Below, one piece after another: positions 18,275 through 26,197 of a DNA stretch of 64,000 bases. Origin of the DNA: an uncultured Eggerthellaceae bacterium (GTDB taxonomy: Bacteria; Actinomycetota; Coriobacteriia; Coriobacteriales; Eggerthellaceae); the NCBI GenBank assembly GCA_910580205.1, contig CAJTVP010000003.1, forward strand, positions 62,001-126,000, in the 5' to 3' direction. The translations under genes and the position numbers were made by a program. Within the stretch, counting starts at the first letter, position 1. Each line of letters starts with the position of its first letter. Under the pieces are notes generated by a model. It saw nothing but the letters and a program-made list of their open reading frames with translations. It was not told the DNA's origin and did not search any database.

Positions 18275-19494
18275 TTGGTCTGGGACAGGATCTCATCAGA
18301 GAGGGCCAACGCCAGCTCGATGATCTTGTCCATGTTGTAGTACTTGTATTCCGCCAAGCGCCCGAGCGGGTGGAAGTTGCCCAGGGAATCCGTCAGGCGG
18401 CGGTAGCGCTCATAGTGCGCCTGGTTCTCCTCGCCCAGGATGGCGTAGTACGGGATCTGCGTCTCCGGATCCTCGTAGGCGCGCGAGTACTCCTTCATAA
18501 TGGTGGTCTTCGGCGCTTTCTGGGCCGTCAGGCGCTTGAACTCCGTGGCGCGCGTGTAATCCTCGGTCACCGTGTAGTTGACCGTGGCGCAGGGCAGCTT
18601 GTACTCCTCGTCGTAGGTCTCATAGACGAAATCGAGCGTGCGATACGGAAGCCGCCCGAACCGTCCGCAGAACAGCTCATCCAAAGGACCGGTGTATACG
18701 ATGGGTCCAGAGATGTCCTCCCCCTTGATCTTGATGGCGGAAAGGGCGGCATCCTCAGAGCCGCTCTCGAACTCAAGATCGAAGACGCTGGCCGCATCCG
18801 TCTCAAGGCAGATGTCGATCCCCTCATGGGAGAGCATCTCCTCGAAAAGCGCGGTGTAGCCCAAAGACGGCATCCCCTGATACGTGTCCTGGAAGTAGCG
18901 GTCATCCCGCGAGATGAACACGGGCACGCGCGCGGTCACGGACGGATCCACCTCCTCCGGCGTGAGCCCCCACTGCTTCTGCGTGTAGTAGAGGAAGACG
19001 TTCTTGTACACGAAATCCGCCACTTCGGCCAGCTCCGGATCATCCGTCTCGCGCAGGGCTGTGATGGTCACCTTGCGCTCGTCGCCGAAGGTCTGGATGA
19101 GCTTCTCGATGAGATGCGTCGCCTTCTCCTCTCCGAACACCATCTCCATGGAGTTCTTGTTGAAGGGGACGGGAATGTAGGTGCCGTACCAATCCGCCAG
19201 CACATGATGCTGATAAGCGATCCAGCCCGTGAAGCGGCGCACGTAATTGAACACCGTCTGGTTGTTCGTGTGGAAGATGTGCGGGCCATAACGATGCACC
19301 AAGATGCCCGCCTCATCGTATTCGTCATACATGTTGCCGGCGATGTGCGGCCGCTTCTCAAGGACGAGGACCCTCATCCCGCCGCGCTCAGCCAGCTCGC
19401 GCGCGCAGACCGCGCCCGCGAACCCGCTGCCCACGATCACCGCATCGTAATCAGGGATGTGCACCTCATTGAAAGGCAGGATGGAAAGCGCCAC
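18271..19494 (-). CDS. glf: UDP-galactopyranose mutase
   Basis: FAD enzyme converting UDP-galactopyranose to UDP-galactofuranose, the donor for furanose-containing surface glycans. 407 aa. Dinucleotide-binding VIVGSGFAGAV, then HIAGNMYDEY and GPHIFHTN are diagnostic. The start is a GTG at 19494, chosen because AAAAAGGAG sits 8 bp before it; the frame is open upstream to 19548, but that ATG has no ribosome site. A promoter candidate lies just upstream. Overlaps the glycosyltransferase by 4 bp. Confidence 0.93.
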   Translation of the reverse strand: MALSILPFNEVHIPDYDAVIVGSGFAGAVCARELAERGGMRVLVLEKRPHIAGNMYDEYDEAGILVHRYGPHIFHTNNQTVFNYVRRFTGWIAYQHHVLADWYGTYIPVPFNKNSMEMVFGEEKATHLIEKLIQTFGDERKVTITALRETDDPELAEVADFVYKNVFLYYTQKQWGLTPEEVDPSVTARVPVFISRDDRYFQDTYQGMPSLGYTALFEEMLSHEGIDICLETDAASVFDLEFESGSEDAALSAIKIKGEDISGPIVYTGPLDELFCGRFGRLPYRTLDFVYETYDEEYKLPCATVNYTVTEDYTRATEFKRLTAQKAPKTTIMKEYSRAYEDPETQIPYYAILGEENQAHYERYRRLTDSLGNFHPLGRLAEYKYYNMDKIIELALALSDEILSQTK

Positions 19495-19550
19495 GCTATC
19501 AGCTCCTTTTTCGGGGAAATGATCGCCTTCGATCGGTTTTACCGGCACAG

Positions 19551-19579
19551 ATTCTACAATACTCAGGAGATATGCCCAA
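19551..19579 (-). promoter_or_regulatory. Candidate promoter for glf
   Basis: On the minus strand TTGGGC (19574-19579) and TAGAAT (19551-19556) are separated by 17 bp, ahead of the glf GTG at 19494. The -35 overlaps the 3' end of the ABC ATPase gene, so glf can be expressed separately from the transporter. Confidence 0.5.
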
Positions 19580-20297
19580 GGAAGTCCTTCGTGCGCTCGG
19601 ACGTGGGATGGTCGAACACCTCTTCCGGCGTGCCCTCCTCCACGATCACGCCGCCGTCCATGAACACCACGCGATCGGCTACATCACGGGCGAATCCCAT
19701 CTCGTGCGTGACGACGATCATGGTCATGCCATCCTTGGCGAGCGACTTCATGACGCCCAGAACGTCGCGCACGAGCTCCGGGTCAAGGGCGCTCGTGGCC
19801 TCGTCGAAGAGCATGACATGGGGATTCATGGCCAGAGCCCGGGCGATGGCGACGCGCTGCTGCTGGCCACCGGAAAGCTCTGAAGGCTTGTAGTCCACGC
19901 GCTCCGAGAGCCCCACCTTCGCCAGCTCCTCCAGCGCCACCTTCTCCGCTTCCTCTTTGCTGCGCTTGAGCACCTTGCGCTGAGCCAACATGACGTTGCT
20001 CTTCGCGGTGAGATGCGGGAAGAGGTTGAAGCTCTGGAACACCATGCCCACGTGCGCCCGCACCTTGTTGATGTCCGTGCCCTTCGCGGTGATCTCCGTG
20101 TCCTCGAAGTAGATGCGCCCGCTCGTGGGCGTTTCAAGCAGGTTGATGCAGCGCAGCATGGTGGACTTGCCCGAACCGGACGGTCCCAGGACCACCACCA
20201 CCTCTCCGCGATGCACGTCCAAGCTGACATCATTCAGGACTTCGTTGTCACCGAAGGATTTCTTGAGATTCTGTATGCGGATGACCGGCTCAGACAT
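19563..20297 (-). CDS. glnQ: Polar amino-acid ABC transporter ATP-binding protein
   Basis: ATPase subunit of a GlnQ/HisP-type importer. 244 aa. Walker [10 protein letters not shown], signature [15 protein letters not shown], Walker [15 protein letters not shown] and the switch His in VVTHEMGFA are intact. It overlaps the permease gene by 8 bp. Order binding protein - permease - ATPase on the minus strand makes a complete importer. Substrate cannot be read from this subunit; glutamine or a related polar amino acid is the family default. Confidence 0.95.
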   Translation of the reverse strand: MSEPVIRIQNLKKSFGDNEVLNDVSLDVHRGEVVVVLGPSGSGKSTMLRCINLLETPTSGRIYFEDTEITAKGTDINKVRAHVGMVFQSFNLFPHLTAKSNVMLAQRKVLKRSKEEAEKVALEELAKVGLSERVDYKPSELSGGQQQRVAIARALAMNPHVMLFDEATSALDPELVRDVLGVMKSLAKDGMTMIVVTHEMGFARDVADRVVFMDGGVIVEEGTPEEVFDHPTSERTKDFLGHIS

Positions 20298-21723
20298 CCT
20301 TCCCCCTCATCTTCGCGCCCAGCGAATCCCCTGCGATGGCTTGAGGCCCATGGCTGAACCCTTCGCTCATGCGCATGGCCTGGGCCACATCAGCCTCGCT
20401 GCCCTCAGCGGCCACCGCGCCCACGGTGCCGGAGAGCGACGCGGGCGTCTTCTCAGGCAGGTTGTTCTGCTGGCGATGCTTGGGTCGACCACCCACCAGC
20501 CGCTCTTCCATGTGGTTGATGGCTTTGGTCAGCGGGATGGTGACCACCAGATAGAAGCATGCCGCCACGATGTAGGGCGTGACGTTGCCCGTGGCTGCGG
20601 TGATGGTCTTGGAGTACATCATGATCTCCATGACGCCCACCGCGGCGAGCAGCGAGGTGTCCTTGTACATCAGGATGAACTCGCTGGTCATGGTGGGGAT
20701 CACCCGGCGGAACGTCTGCGGGATGATGACGTGGATCATGGTCTGCGCGCCGTTCATGCCAAGGCTGCGGGCCGCTTCGAACTGCCCTTTGTTGATGGAC
20801 TGGATGCCAGCGCGGAAGATCTCAGCCAGATACGCGCTGGAGTTCATCACCAGCACCACCACGCCCAGCACGAAGTTGTCCATCTGGATGCCCAGAAGCG
20901 GCAGCCCGAAGAACGCGATGTAGATCTGCAAGAACAGAGGCGTGCCGCGCACCACGTTGATGTAGAGCGAGCCGACAGCGCGGGCGAAGCGGTTCTTCGC
21001 CATGCGCAAGAATGACCAGCAAAGCCCCAGCGGGATGGCCACCGGGAAGCTGATGGCCACGAGCGCCAGCGCCAGAAGCCAGCCCCAGAACACCGACGGG
21101 ACCGTGGTCACGATGATGGTCGGGTCGAAGAACAGATGCAGGAACTTGTTGGAGTTCCAAGCCTGGACCCACGGCTGATCGGCCAGCCACGAGGCCAGCT
21201 GTTCGGGCAACGTGGTGCCGATGACAGTGATGCTCTTGCCGCCCTCCGGGATATCCGCTTGCGCCCCATCGGCGGTGGTGTAGGTGCCTTCAACGGCGAA
21301 GGTGCCTCCCTCGGAAGGCAGGCGCGCGTTGTTCAGCTCCAGCATGATCATGGAGCCGGGAGGCGTGGGCTCCTCGAAGGAGGCCGTGACGCTCAAACCC
21401 TCTTCGCTGACCGTGCTGGGCGCGCTCAAGCGTTTGAGCCCATCGAGCACGGTGACGGTGGTGCCGTCAGCAGGAAGCGCGGATCCTTCCGGCAGGGTGA
21501 TGGTCACGCTCTTGATGGATTCCCCATCCCCCGCCTGGCCCTGCCAGGTGATGCGGGTGTCCGTGGCCCCCATGATGCCATCAGCGCCGTCTTGGTTGCT
21601 CTTGGCGGTGAAGCGCTCGGTGGTGAGGGCGTGGGCTTGGACCGGCAGCGCGCACAGGAGCAAGGCTGCCGCGAGAAGCAGCAGGGGCAGGCCGAAGCCC
21701 GCCCCCTTGATGGCGCTTCCCAT
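20290..21723 (-). CDS. Polar amino-acid ABC permease with extra N-terminal extracytoplasmic domain
   Basis: Membrane subunit of the importer. 477 aa, about twice the usual ~220. Start ATG 21723, 1 bp after the binding-protein stop. Residues ~1-33 form a signal-peptide-like hydrophobic segment ending PVQAHA. Residues ~34-160 are a polar, beta-rich, immunoglobulin-like stretch ([20 protein letters not shown]). The remainder is the HisM/GlnP-type permease with about five membrane segments and the EAA loop [22 protein letters not shown] ~60-residue cytoplasmic tail follows. The extra domain is not a standard solute-binding protein, because a separate one is encoded next door. Confidence 0.9.
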   Translation of the reverse strand: MGSAIKGAGFGLPLLLLAAALLLCALPVQAHALTTERFTAKSNQDGADGIMGATDTRITWQGQAGDGESIKSVTITLPEGSALPADGTTVTVLDGLKRLSAPSTVSEEGLSVTASFEEPTPPGSMIMLELNNARLPSEGGTFAVEGTYTTADGAQADIPEGGKSITVIGTTLPEQLASWLADQPWVQAWNSNKFLHLFFDPTIIVTTVPSVFWGWLLALALVAISFPVAIPLGLCWSFLRMAKNRFARAVGSLYINVVRGTPLFLQIYIAFFGLPLLGIQMDNFVLGVVVLVMNSSAYLAEIFRAGIQSINKGQFEAARSLGMNGAQTMIHVIIPQTFRRVIPTMTSEFILMYKDTSLLAAVGVMEIMMYSKTITAATGNVTPYIVAACFYLVVTIPLTKAINHMEERLVGGRPKHRQQNNLPEKTPASLSGTVGAVAAEGSEADVAQAMRMSEGFSHGPQAIAGDSLGAKMRGKDV

Positions 21724-21724
21724 G

Positions 21725-22549
21725 TTATTCAGCCGGGACACCGAACCACTTCTCATAGATCTCATCATAGGTGCCGTCAGCCTTGGCCTCGGCGATGGCG
21801 TCGTTCAGAGCCTGGGTGAGAGCCGGATTGTCCTTGCTCACCACGATGGCGTACTGCTCGCCGGTGGGGATCTCAGCGATGATGTCCATGTCCGTGTACG
21901 CGTTCTTCACGTAGTACTGGACCACGGGCAGGTCGGAGGCGATGGCGTCGATCTGGCCGGATTGCAGAGCGGCGAACACGGCGGTCATCTCATCGAAGGG
22001 GATGACCTCAGCGCCTTCGATGTTCTCAACAGCCCAGTCATAGCCGGTGGTGCCGGACTGCGCGCCGATCTTCTTGCCAGCCAGCTGATCCACGCTGGTG
22101 TAACCCGAATCCTTCATCACGACGATGCCCTGGTTGGAATCGCAGATGACCTCCGTGAAGTCGATCTCCTTCTTGCGGTCCTCAGTGACCGTGAAGCCGG
22201 AGACGCCCACGTCAGCCTTGCCGCCAGCGGCGATCATGGGGATGATGGTGTCGAACTTGGTGGACGGCAGGTACTCGGCCTCCACGCCCATCTTCTCGGC
22301 CAGGGCCTTCATGAGGTCCACCTCGAAGCCCACGGCCTCTTCGCCTTCCAGGTTCTCGAAAGGCGGGAAATCCAGGGATGCGGCGACGGTCAGCTTGCCT
22401 GGGTTGACCAGCACGATCTCTTCGGTGGACTCAGCCGCGGATGAGGATGAGGCGGAAGAGGAGCTGGCTCCGCTGGAGCAACCCACGAGCCCGAGCGCTG
22501 CGATGAGCATGCCCGCGCCGATGGCTGCTCCGATTTTCTTAATCTTCAT
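21725..22549 (-). CDS. Polar amino-acid ABC transporter substrate-binding lipoprotein
   Basis: Solute-binding protein of family 3 (SBP_bac_3). 274 aa. Lipoprotein signal peptide with lipobox LGLVGC, followed by a Ser/Ala-rich linker (~20 residues) and the two-lobed domain: LTVAASLDFPPFE, GFEVDLMKAL, FTEVICDSNQG, GAQSGTTGYDW. Expected on the outer face of the membrane. First gene of the importer operon. The residues visible do not settle the ligand. The 124-bp upstream gap contains CATAAT on the minus strand as a possible -10, without a clear -35. Confidence 0.95.
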   Translation of the reverse strand: MKIKKIGAAIGAGMLIAALGLVGCSSGASSSSASSSSAAESTEEIVLVNPGKLTVAASLDFPPFENLEGEEAVGFEVDLMKALAEKMGVEAEYLPSTKFDTIIPMIAAGGKADVGVSGFTVTEDRKKEIDFTEVICDSNQGIVVMKDSGYTSVDQLAGKKIGAQSGTTGYDWAVENIEGAEVIPFDEMTAVFAALQSGQIDAIASDLPVVQYYVKNAYTDMDIIAEIPTGEQYAIVVSKDNPALTQALNDAIAEAKADGTYDEIYEKWFGVPAE

Positions 22550-22673
22550 CTTATTCCCTCTCTGTATCTCTTACATGAACGCACATATTATGCAGCAACA
22601 AACCGCGAAGACGGGGAGACATCGCGTTACGGTCTGGTAAAAGAGTGAGGCACCCTCGAACAGGGCGCGCGCG

Positions 22674-23495
22674 TCAGCTCAAAGCGGACAAACGCTCTTT
22701 CGCGCGGGCGACCAGAGCCAAGCCGCCACCGTGCTCCACGACGAACTGGAGACAGGAGCGCTCGCGAGCGCCATCCTTCATCTGGAAGGCGGCGGAAGCC
22801 TCATCCCAGGCGTATTCAACGCGCAGGCGCATGGGATGGGCGGAGGACTCCGCGATGGCGCGGTCCAGCTCCGCCCGCTTCGCAGGGTCTGCGCCCGTGC
22901 GCGCATAGATGACCTTGAGCTGGCTTTCCAGATAGTCGCGAATGGGGCTCGCCGCGCCTGACGCATCCTCTTTGATGCGCGCCAAGGTCCCTTCGATGGT
23001 CGACTGGACCTCCTCTGGCGTGCCCATCTTCTCCAAAAGCGGCACCAGATACGTGGTGATCGTGGCTGAAACCAAGGGCTTCTTCGCCTGCTGGGCGCTT
23101 TGCTCAAGTCCCTTCCGGATAGCCTCCGCCTCTTGCGTCCGTCCTGCATCCAAGCAGGCTTGGGCGTAGAAGCCCATGAACCACGCCCCCTGCTCATTGC
23201 AAGGGAATGTGATCTGAGACGCTATGGGCTGGCCTTCCCTGAGGAACGCTTCGGGAGCGCATTTGTCATTGTAGAGGCTGATGACCTCATCCGCCCTGGC
23301 GTTGGCGCGCCTGTTGAAGATGGCGTATCCCACAGCGAAGCCACCAGCGAACAGCGCGAACTCAAGCGCCAACCCTGGAAGGGACGCCGCCATCATCTGC
23401 CCGGTGATGAGGGGCCATGCCGTCGAAGCGATCACCGGCAGCGCCACAGCGATGGCGCAGACCGCGATGACGTAGCGTTTGAAGTAGATGAGCAC
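22674..23495 (-). CDS. Hypothetical membrane protein with helical repeat-like domain
   Basis: Not assigned to a family. 273 aa from a GTG at 23495 preceded by GAGGAGG. Two hydrophobic segments (about residues 6-30 and 37-60) form a hairpin anchoring a ~210-residue soluble part. That part is alpha-helical by composition and looks TPR-like (WFMGFYAQACLDAGRTQEAEAIRKG). The start lies 15 bp downstream of the gamma-subunit stop of the 2-oxoacid oxidoreductase, so it is probably the last gene of that operon. A scaffolding or membrane-tethering role would be inference. Confidence 0.7.
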   Translation of the reverse strand: MLIYFKRYVIAVCAIAVALPVIASTAWPLITGQMMAASLPGLALEFALFAGGFAVGYAIFNRRANARADEVISLYNDKCAPEAFLREGQPIASQITFPCNEQGAWFMGFYAQACLDAGRTQEAEAIRKGLEQSAQQAKKPLVSATITTYLVPLLEKMGTPEEVQSTIEGTLARIKEDASGAASPIRDYLESQLKVIYARTGADPAKRAELDRAIAESSAHPMRLRVEYAWDEASAAFQMKDGARERSCLQFVVEHGGGLALVARAKERLSALS

Positions 23496-23510
23496 GTGCC
23501 CTCCTCAGGG

Positions 23511-24056
23511 TCAGGCCCCGTGAGCTGCTTCGATCCCCAGGGCGATGGCCTCTTTGTTCTTCTCAATCAAGTGCGCCCGCGCGGTGGACACGCACTTGCC
23601 CACCGCCTCATCCAGCGTCTCACGGCTGCAGAACGGGGCGCGCGCCCACACGTTGCCCACGAGCACCATGTTCATGAGCCCGTCGAGCCCCGCTTGCTCC
23701 GCCAACGACGTGGCTGGGATGCCGAAGGCGCCCGGAAGCTCTGAGCCTGGCGTGATGAGCGCATCATCGTAGACGACGATGCCGCCCTCGGCCAGCTCTG
23801 GCGCGAACTTGTCAAAAGAAGGTTGATTCATGGCGACGAGCACGTTCGGATGCGCGATGAGCGGGCTTCCGATGGGATCATCGGAGAGCGTGACGGAGCA
23901 GTTCGCCGTGCCGCCGCGCATCTCCGGGCCGTAAGAGGGCAGCCAGGAGACCTCGCGCCCTTCGATGAGGCCCGCATAGGCCACCACTTTCCCGGCGAAC
24001 AGAACGCCTTGCCCGCCGAACCCGGCGAACACCGCTTGCAATTCCTGATGGCTCAT
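23511..24056 (-). CDS. 2-oxoacid:ferredoxin oxidoreductase, gamma subunit
   Basis: Gamma subunit of a four-chain Vor/Kor-type oxidoreductase that interconverts a 2-oxoacid plus CoA with an acyl-CoA, CO2 and reduced ferredoxin. 181 aa. AVFAGFGGQGVLFAGKV and WLPSYGPEMRGGTANC are the family signatures. Start ATG 24056 overlaps the beta-subunit stop by 4 bp (ATGA). Order delta-alpha-beta-gamma is typical of Kor/Vor and differs from the gamma-delta-alpha-beta order of the pyruvate enzyme at 55-58 kb. Confidence 0.93.
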   Translation of the reverse strand: MSHQELQAVFAGFGGQGVLFAGKVVAYAGLIEGREVSWLPSYGPEMRGGTANCSVTLSDDPIGSPLIAHPNVLVAMNQPSFDKFAPELAEGGIVVYDDALITPGSELPGAFGIPATSLAEQAGLDGLMNMVLVGNVWARAPFCSRETLDEAVGKCVSTARAHLIEKNKEAIALGIEAAHGA

Positions 24057-24916
24057 GAGCGCGCCTCCTTGACCGCTTCCTGCACCATGGGGCAGCCCGC
24101 AGCGCGGGCGGAAGCCGCCTCGGCCGCGTTGGCGAAACCTTCGGCCTGCACATCCTTGTACACGCCGAGCGGGTAGTACGTGAGCATGTTCTGGCGCATC
24201 CACTCGAATGCTTCCATGGGCGTCATCTTCCAGTTCGTAGGGCAGGTGCTCACCACTTCGATGAGGGAATAGCCCACGTGATCCACCTGGTTCTGGAAGG
24301 CGCGGCGGATGGCGCGCTTGGCATTCCGCACCGACTTCGGCGTATCCACGCTCACGCGCTCAAGATACGCCACGCCGTCCAGCGTGGAGAGCAGCTCGCA
24401 AACGCGGATGGGATATCCCGCCGTCAGCGTGTCGCGCCCGTAGGGCGAGGTCTGCGTGACCTGGGACGGCAAGGAGGTGGGCGCCATCTGGCCGCCCGTC
24501 ATGCCGTAGATGGCGTTGTTGATGAAGATGATGGTGATGTTCTCTCCGCGCGTGGCCGCGTGCACCGTTTCCGCCATGCCGATGGAAGCCAGATCCCCAT
24601 CCCCCTGATAGGCGAACACGATGCGATCCGGCAAGGAGCGCTTGACGCCCGTGGCCACCGCCGGCGCGCGGCCGTGGGCCGCCTCTATCATGTCGCACCC
24701 GAAGAAGTCATAGCTCATGACCGAGCATCCCACCGGGGCCACGCCCACCGTGCGGCCCTCAACATCAAGCTCGTCCAGCGTCTCCGCCACCAGGCGCTCC
24801 ACGATGCCGTGGGTGCAGCCCGGACAGTAATTGGTCACGTGCGGCAGGAGCGCGTGGGGGCGCTGGGCGACGATCTTCTCTTGCATCATCTGTTCCTTCT
24901 CCGCCATGTTCCTCAC
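24053..24916 (-). CDS. 2-oxoacid:ferredoxin oxidoreductase, TPP-binding beta subunit
   Basis: Binds thiamine diphosphate and a [4Fe-4S] cluster. 287 aa. NYCPGCTHG contributes cluster cysteines; QGDGDLASIGMAE followed by NNAIYGMTGGQMAPTS is the TPP/Mg motif and its Kor/Vor-specific extension. Start: a GTG at 24916 overlapping the alpha-subunit TGA (GTGA), with GGAAGGG upstream; an ATG at 24907 is possible. The C-terminal ~40 residues include an Ala-rich tail. Confidence 0.92.
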   Translation of the reverse strand: MRNMAEKEQMMQEKIVAQRPHALLPHVTNYCPGCTHGIVERLVAETLDELDVEGRTVGVAPVGCSVMSYDFFGCDMIEAAHGRAPAVATGVKRSLPDRIVFAYQGDGDLASIGMAETVHAATRGENITIIFINNAIYGMTGGQMAPTSLPSQVTQTSPYGRDTLTAGYPIRVCELLSTLDGVAYLERVSVDTPKSVRNAKRAIRRAFQNQVDHVGYSLIEVVSTCPTNWKMTPMEAFEWMRQNMLTYYPLGVYKDVQAEGFANAAEAASARAAGCPMVQEAVKEARS

Positions 24917-25974
24917 ACCAGCCCTTCCGCCGTCGTCCGGATCTCCTCCAGCACCTCATCGGGCGTGGGGATCACGCCGCCGCAGCGGCCGAAGAAGCTC
25001 ACCGGAGCAGCGCCCTCCACCGCCAGGCGCACATCTTCGATCATCTGGCCCATGTTGAGCTCCACCGTGATGAACGCGCGCGCGGAGCAAGCGCAGAACG
25101 CCTCTGCCGGGTAGGGCCAAAGCGTGATGGGGCGGATGAGGCCGGCGCGGATGCCTTCTTCGCGAGCGGCGTTCACGGCGCTGCGGGCGATGCGGGCGGC
25201 AGCGCCGAAGGCGGCGATCACGATGTCCGCATCTTCGGTGAGATACGTCTCCACCCGCGTTTCATCCTGTTTGATCCGCTCATAGCGCTCGAACCGCTGG
25301 ACGTTCTCATCATGGAGCGCTTGAGGGTCCAGGTGGAGCGAATTGACGATGGTATGGGCCCGCTTGCCCTCATGGCCGCAGGTGGCCCAGGGCTTCTCAG
25401 GGAGGTCCGCCGGATCAAGGGCCTCCGGCATCACGACCGGCTCCATCATCTGCCCCAGCATCCCGTCAGCCAAGATGACCACCGGCGTGCGATAGCGATC
25501 GGCCACGTCGAACGCCACGTAGGTGAGGTCAGCCATCTCCTGCACCGTGGAGGGCGCCAGCACCGGCAGGTAGAAATCCCCGTGCCCCATGGCGCGCGTG
25601 GCTTGGAAGTAATCGCTTTGCGACGGCTGGATGGAGCCGAGCCCCGGACCTCCGCGCTGCACGTTCACGATGACGCCGGGCAGGTCCGCCCCGGCCATGT
25701 AGGAGATGCCCTCCGTTTTGAGCGAGATGCCCGGGCTGGAAGAGGAGGTCATGGCGCGCACGCCCGCCGCAGCCGCTCCGTAGAGCATGTTGATGGCGGC
25801 CACCTCGCTCTCCGCTTGCAGATACGTGCCGCCCAGCTTCGGGAGCTTGCGGGACATATAGGCCGCCAGCTCTGTCTGGGGCGTGATGGGATACCCGAAG
25901 AAATTGCGGCATCCCGCGCGCAACGCGGCCTCTGCGATGGCCTCGTTGCCCTTCATGAGCGTCTTCTCCGTCAT
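24913..25974 (-). CDS. vorB: 2-oxoacid:ferredoxin oxidoreductase, alpha subunit (VorB-type)
   Basis: Catalytic alpha chain. 353 aa from the ATG at 25974, which overlaps the ferredoxin stop by 4 bp. TLMKGNEAIAEAALRAGC, GYPITPQTELAAYMSR, AESEVAAINMLYGAAAAG and MTSSSSPGISL match the type classed as VorB (branched-chain 2-oxoacid, 3-methyl-2-oxobutanoate) better than pyruvate PorA; 2-oxoglutarate-specific enzymes are close relatives, so the substrate is not proven. The adjacent acyl-CoA synthetase supports a carboxylic-acid link. Confidence 0.9.
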   Translation of the reverse strand: MTEKTLMKGNEAIAEAALRAGCRNFFGYPITPQTELAAYMSRKLPKLGGTYLQAESEVAAINMLYGAAAAGVRAMTSSSSPGISLKTEGISYMAGADLPGVIVNVQRGGPGLGSIQPSQSDYFQATRAMGHGDFYLPVLAPSTVQEMADLTYVAFDVADRYRTPVVILADGMLGQMMEPVVMPEALDPADLPEKPWATCGHEGKRAHTIVNSLHLDPQALHDENVQRFERYERIKQDETRVETYLTEDADIVIAAFGAAARIARSAVNAAREEGIRAGLIRPITLWPYPAEAFCACSARAFITVELNMGQMIEDVRLAVEGAAPVSFFGRCGGVIPTPDEVLEEIRTTAEGLV

Positions 25975-26195
25975 GCGCGCACCTCCCGATACACCGTGAT
26001 GGCCACATCCGGGCACATGAGCGCGCAGGTGGCGCAGCCCGTGCACGCCGCCTCATCCACGCAGATGGCGGGGTGGTACCCCTTCTGCGTGATCGTGTCC
26101 ATGTCAAGCTCCAAGATGCTCTGAGGGCAGAACTCGGTGCAAAGCCCGCAGCCCTTGCAGAACCCCTCGTCTATGACCACTCTTCCTTTCGCCAT
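25971..26195 (-). CDS. 2-oxoacid:ferredoxin oxidoreductase, delta subunit (2[4Fe-4S] ferredoxin)
   Basis: 74-aa ferredoxin-like electron-transfer chain. Two CxxCxxCxxxC motifs, CKGCGLCTEFCP and CTGCATCALMCP, bind two [4Fe-4S] clusters that pass electrons from the TPP site to soluble ferredoxin. It begins 2 bp after the acyl-CoA synthetase stop and overlaps vorB by 4 bp, so all four subunits and the synthetase are translated from one message. Confidence 0.94.
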   Translation of the reverse strand: MAKGRVVIDEGFCKGCGLCTEFCPQSILELDMDTITQKGYHPAICVDEAACTGCATCALMCPDVAITVYREVRA

Positions 26196-26197
26196 GG

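Noticed and set aside
18370..19893. 507-codon plus-strand open frame opposite glf and the ABC ATPase
   Set aside because: It covers two well-supported minus-strand genes and shows no domain. Similar antisense frames at 4990-6279, 13747-15054, 31656-32729, 38864-40336 and 44565-45965 were rejected for the same reason.
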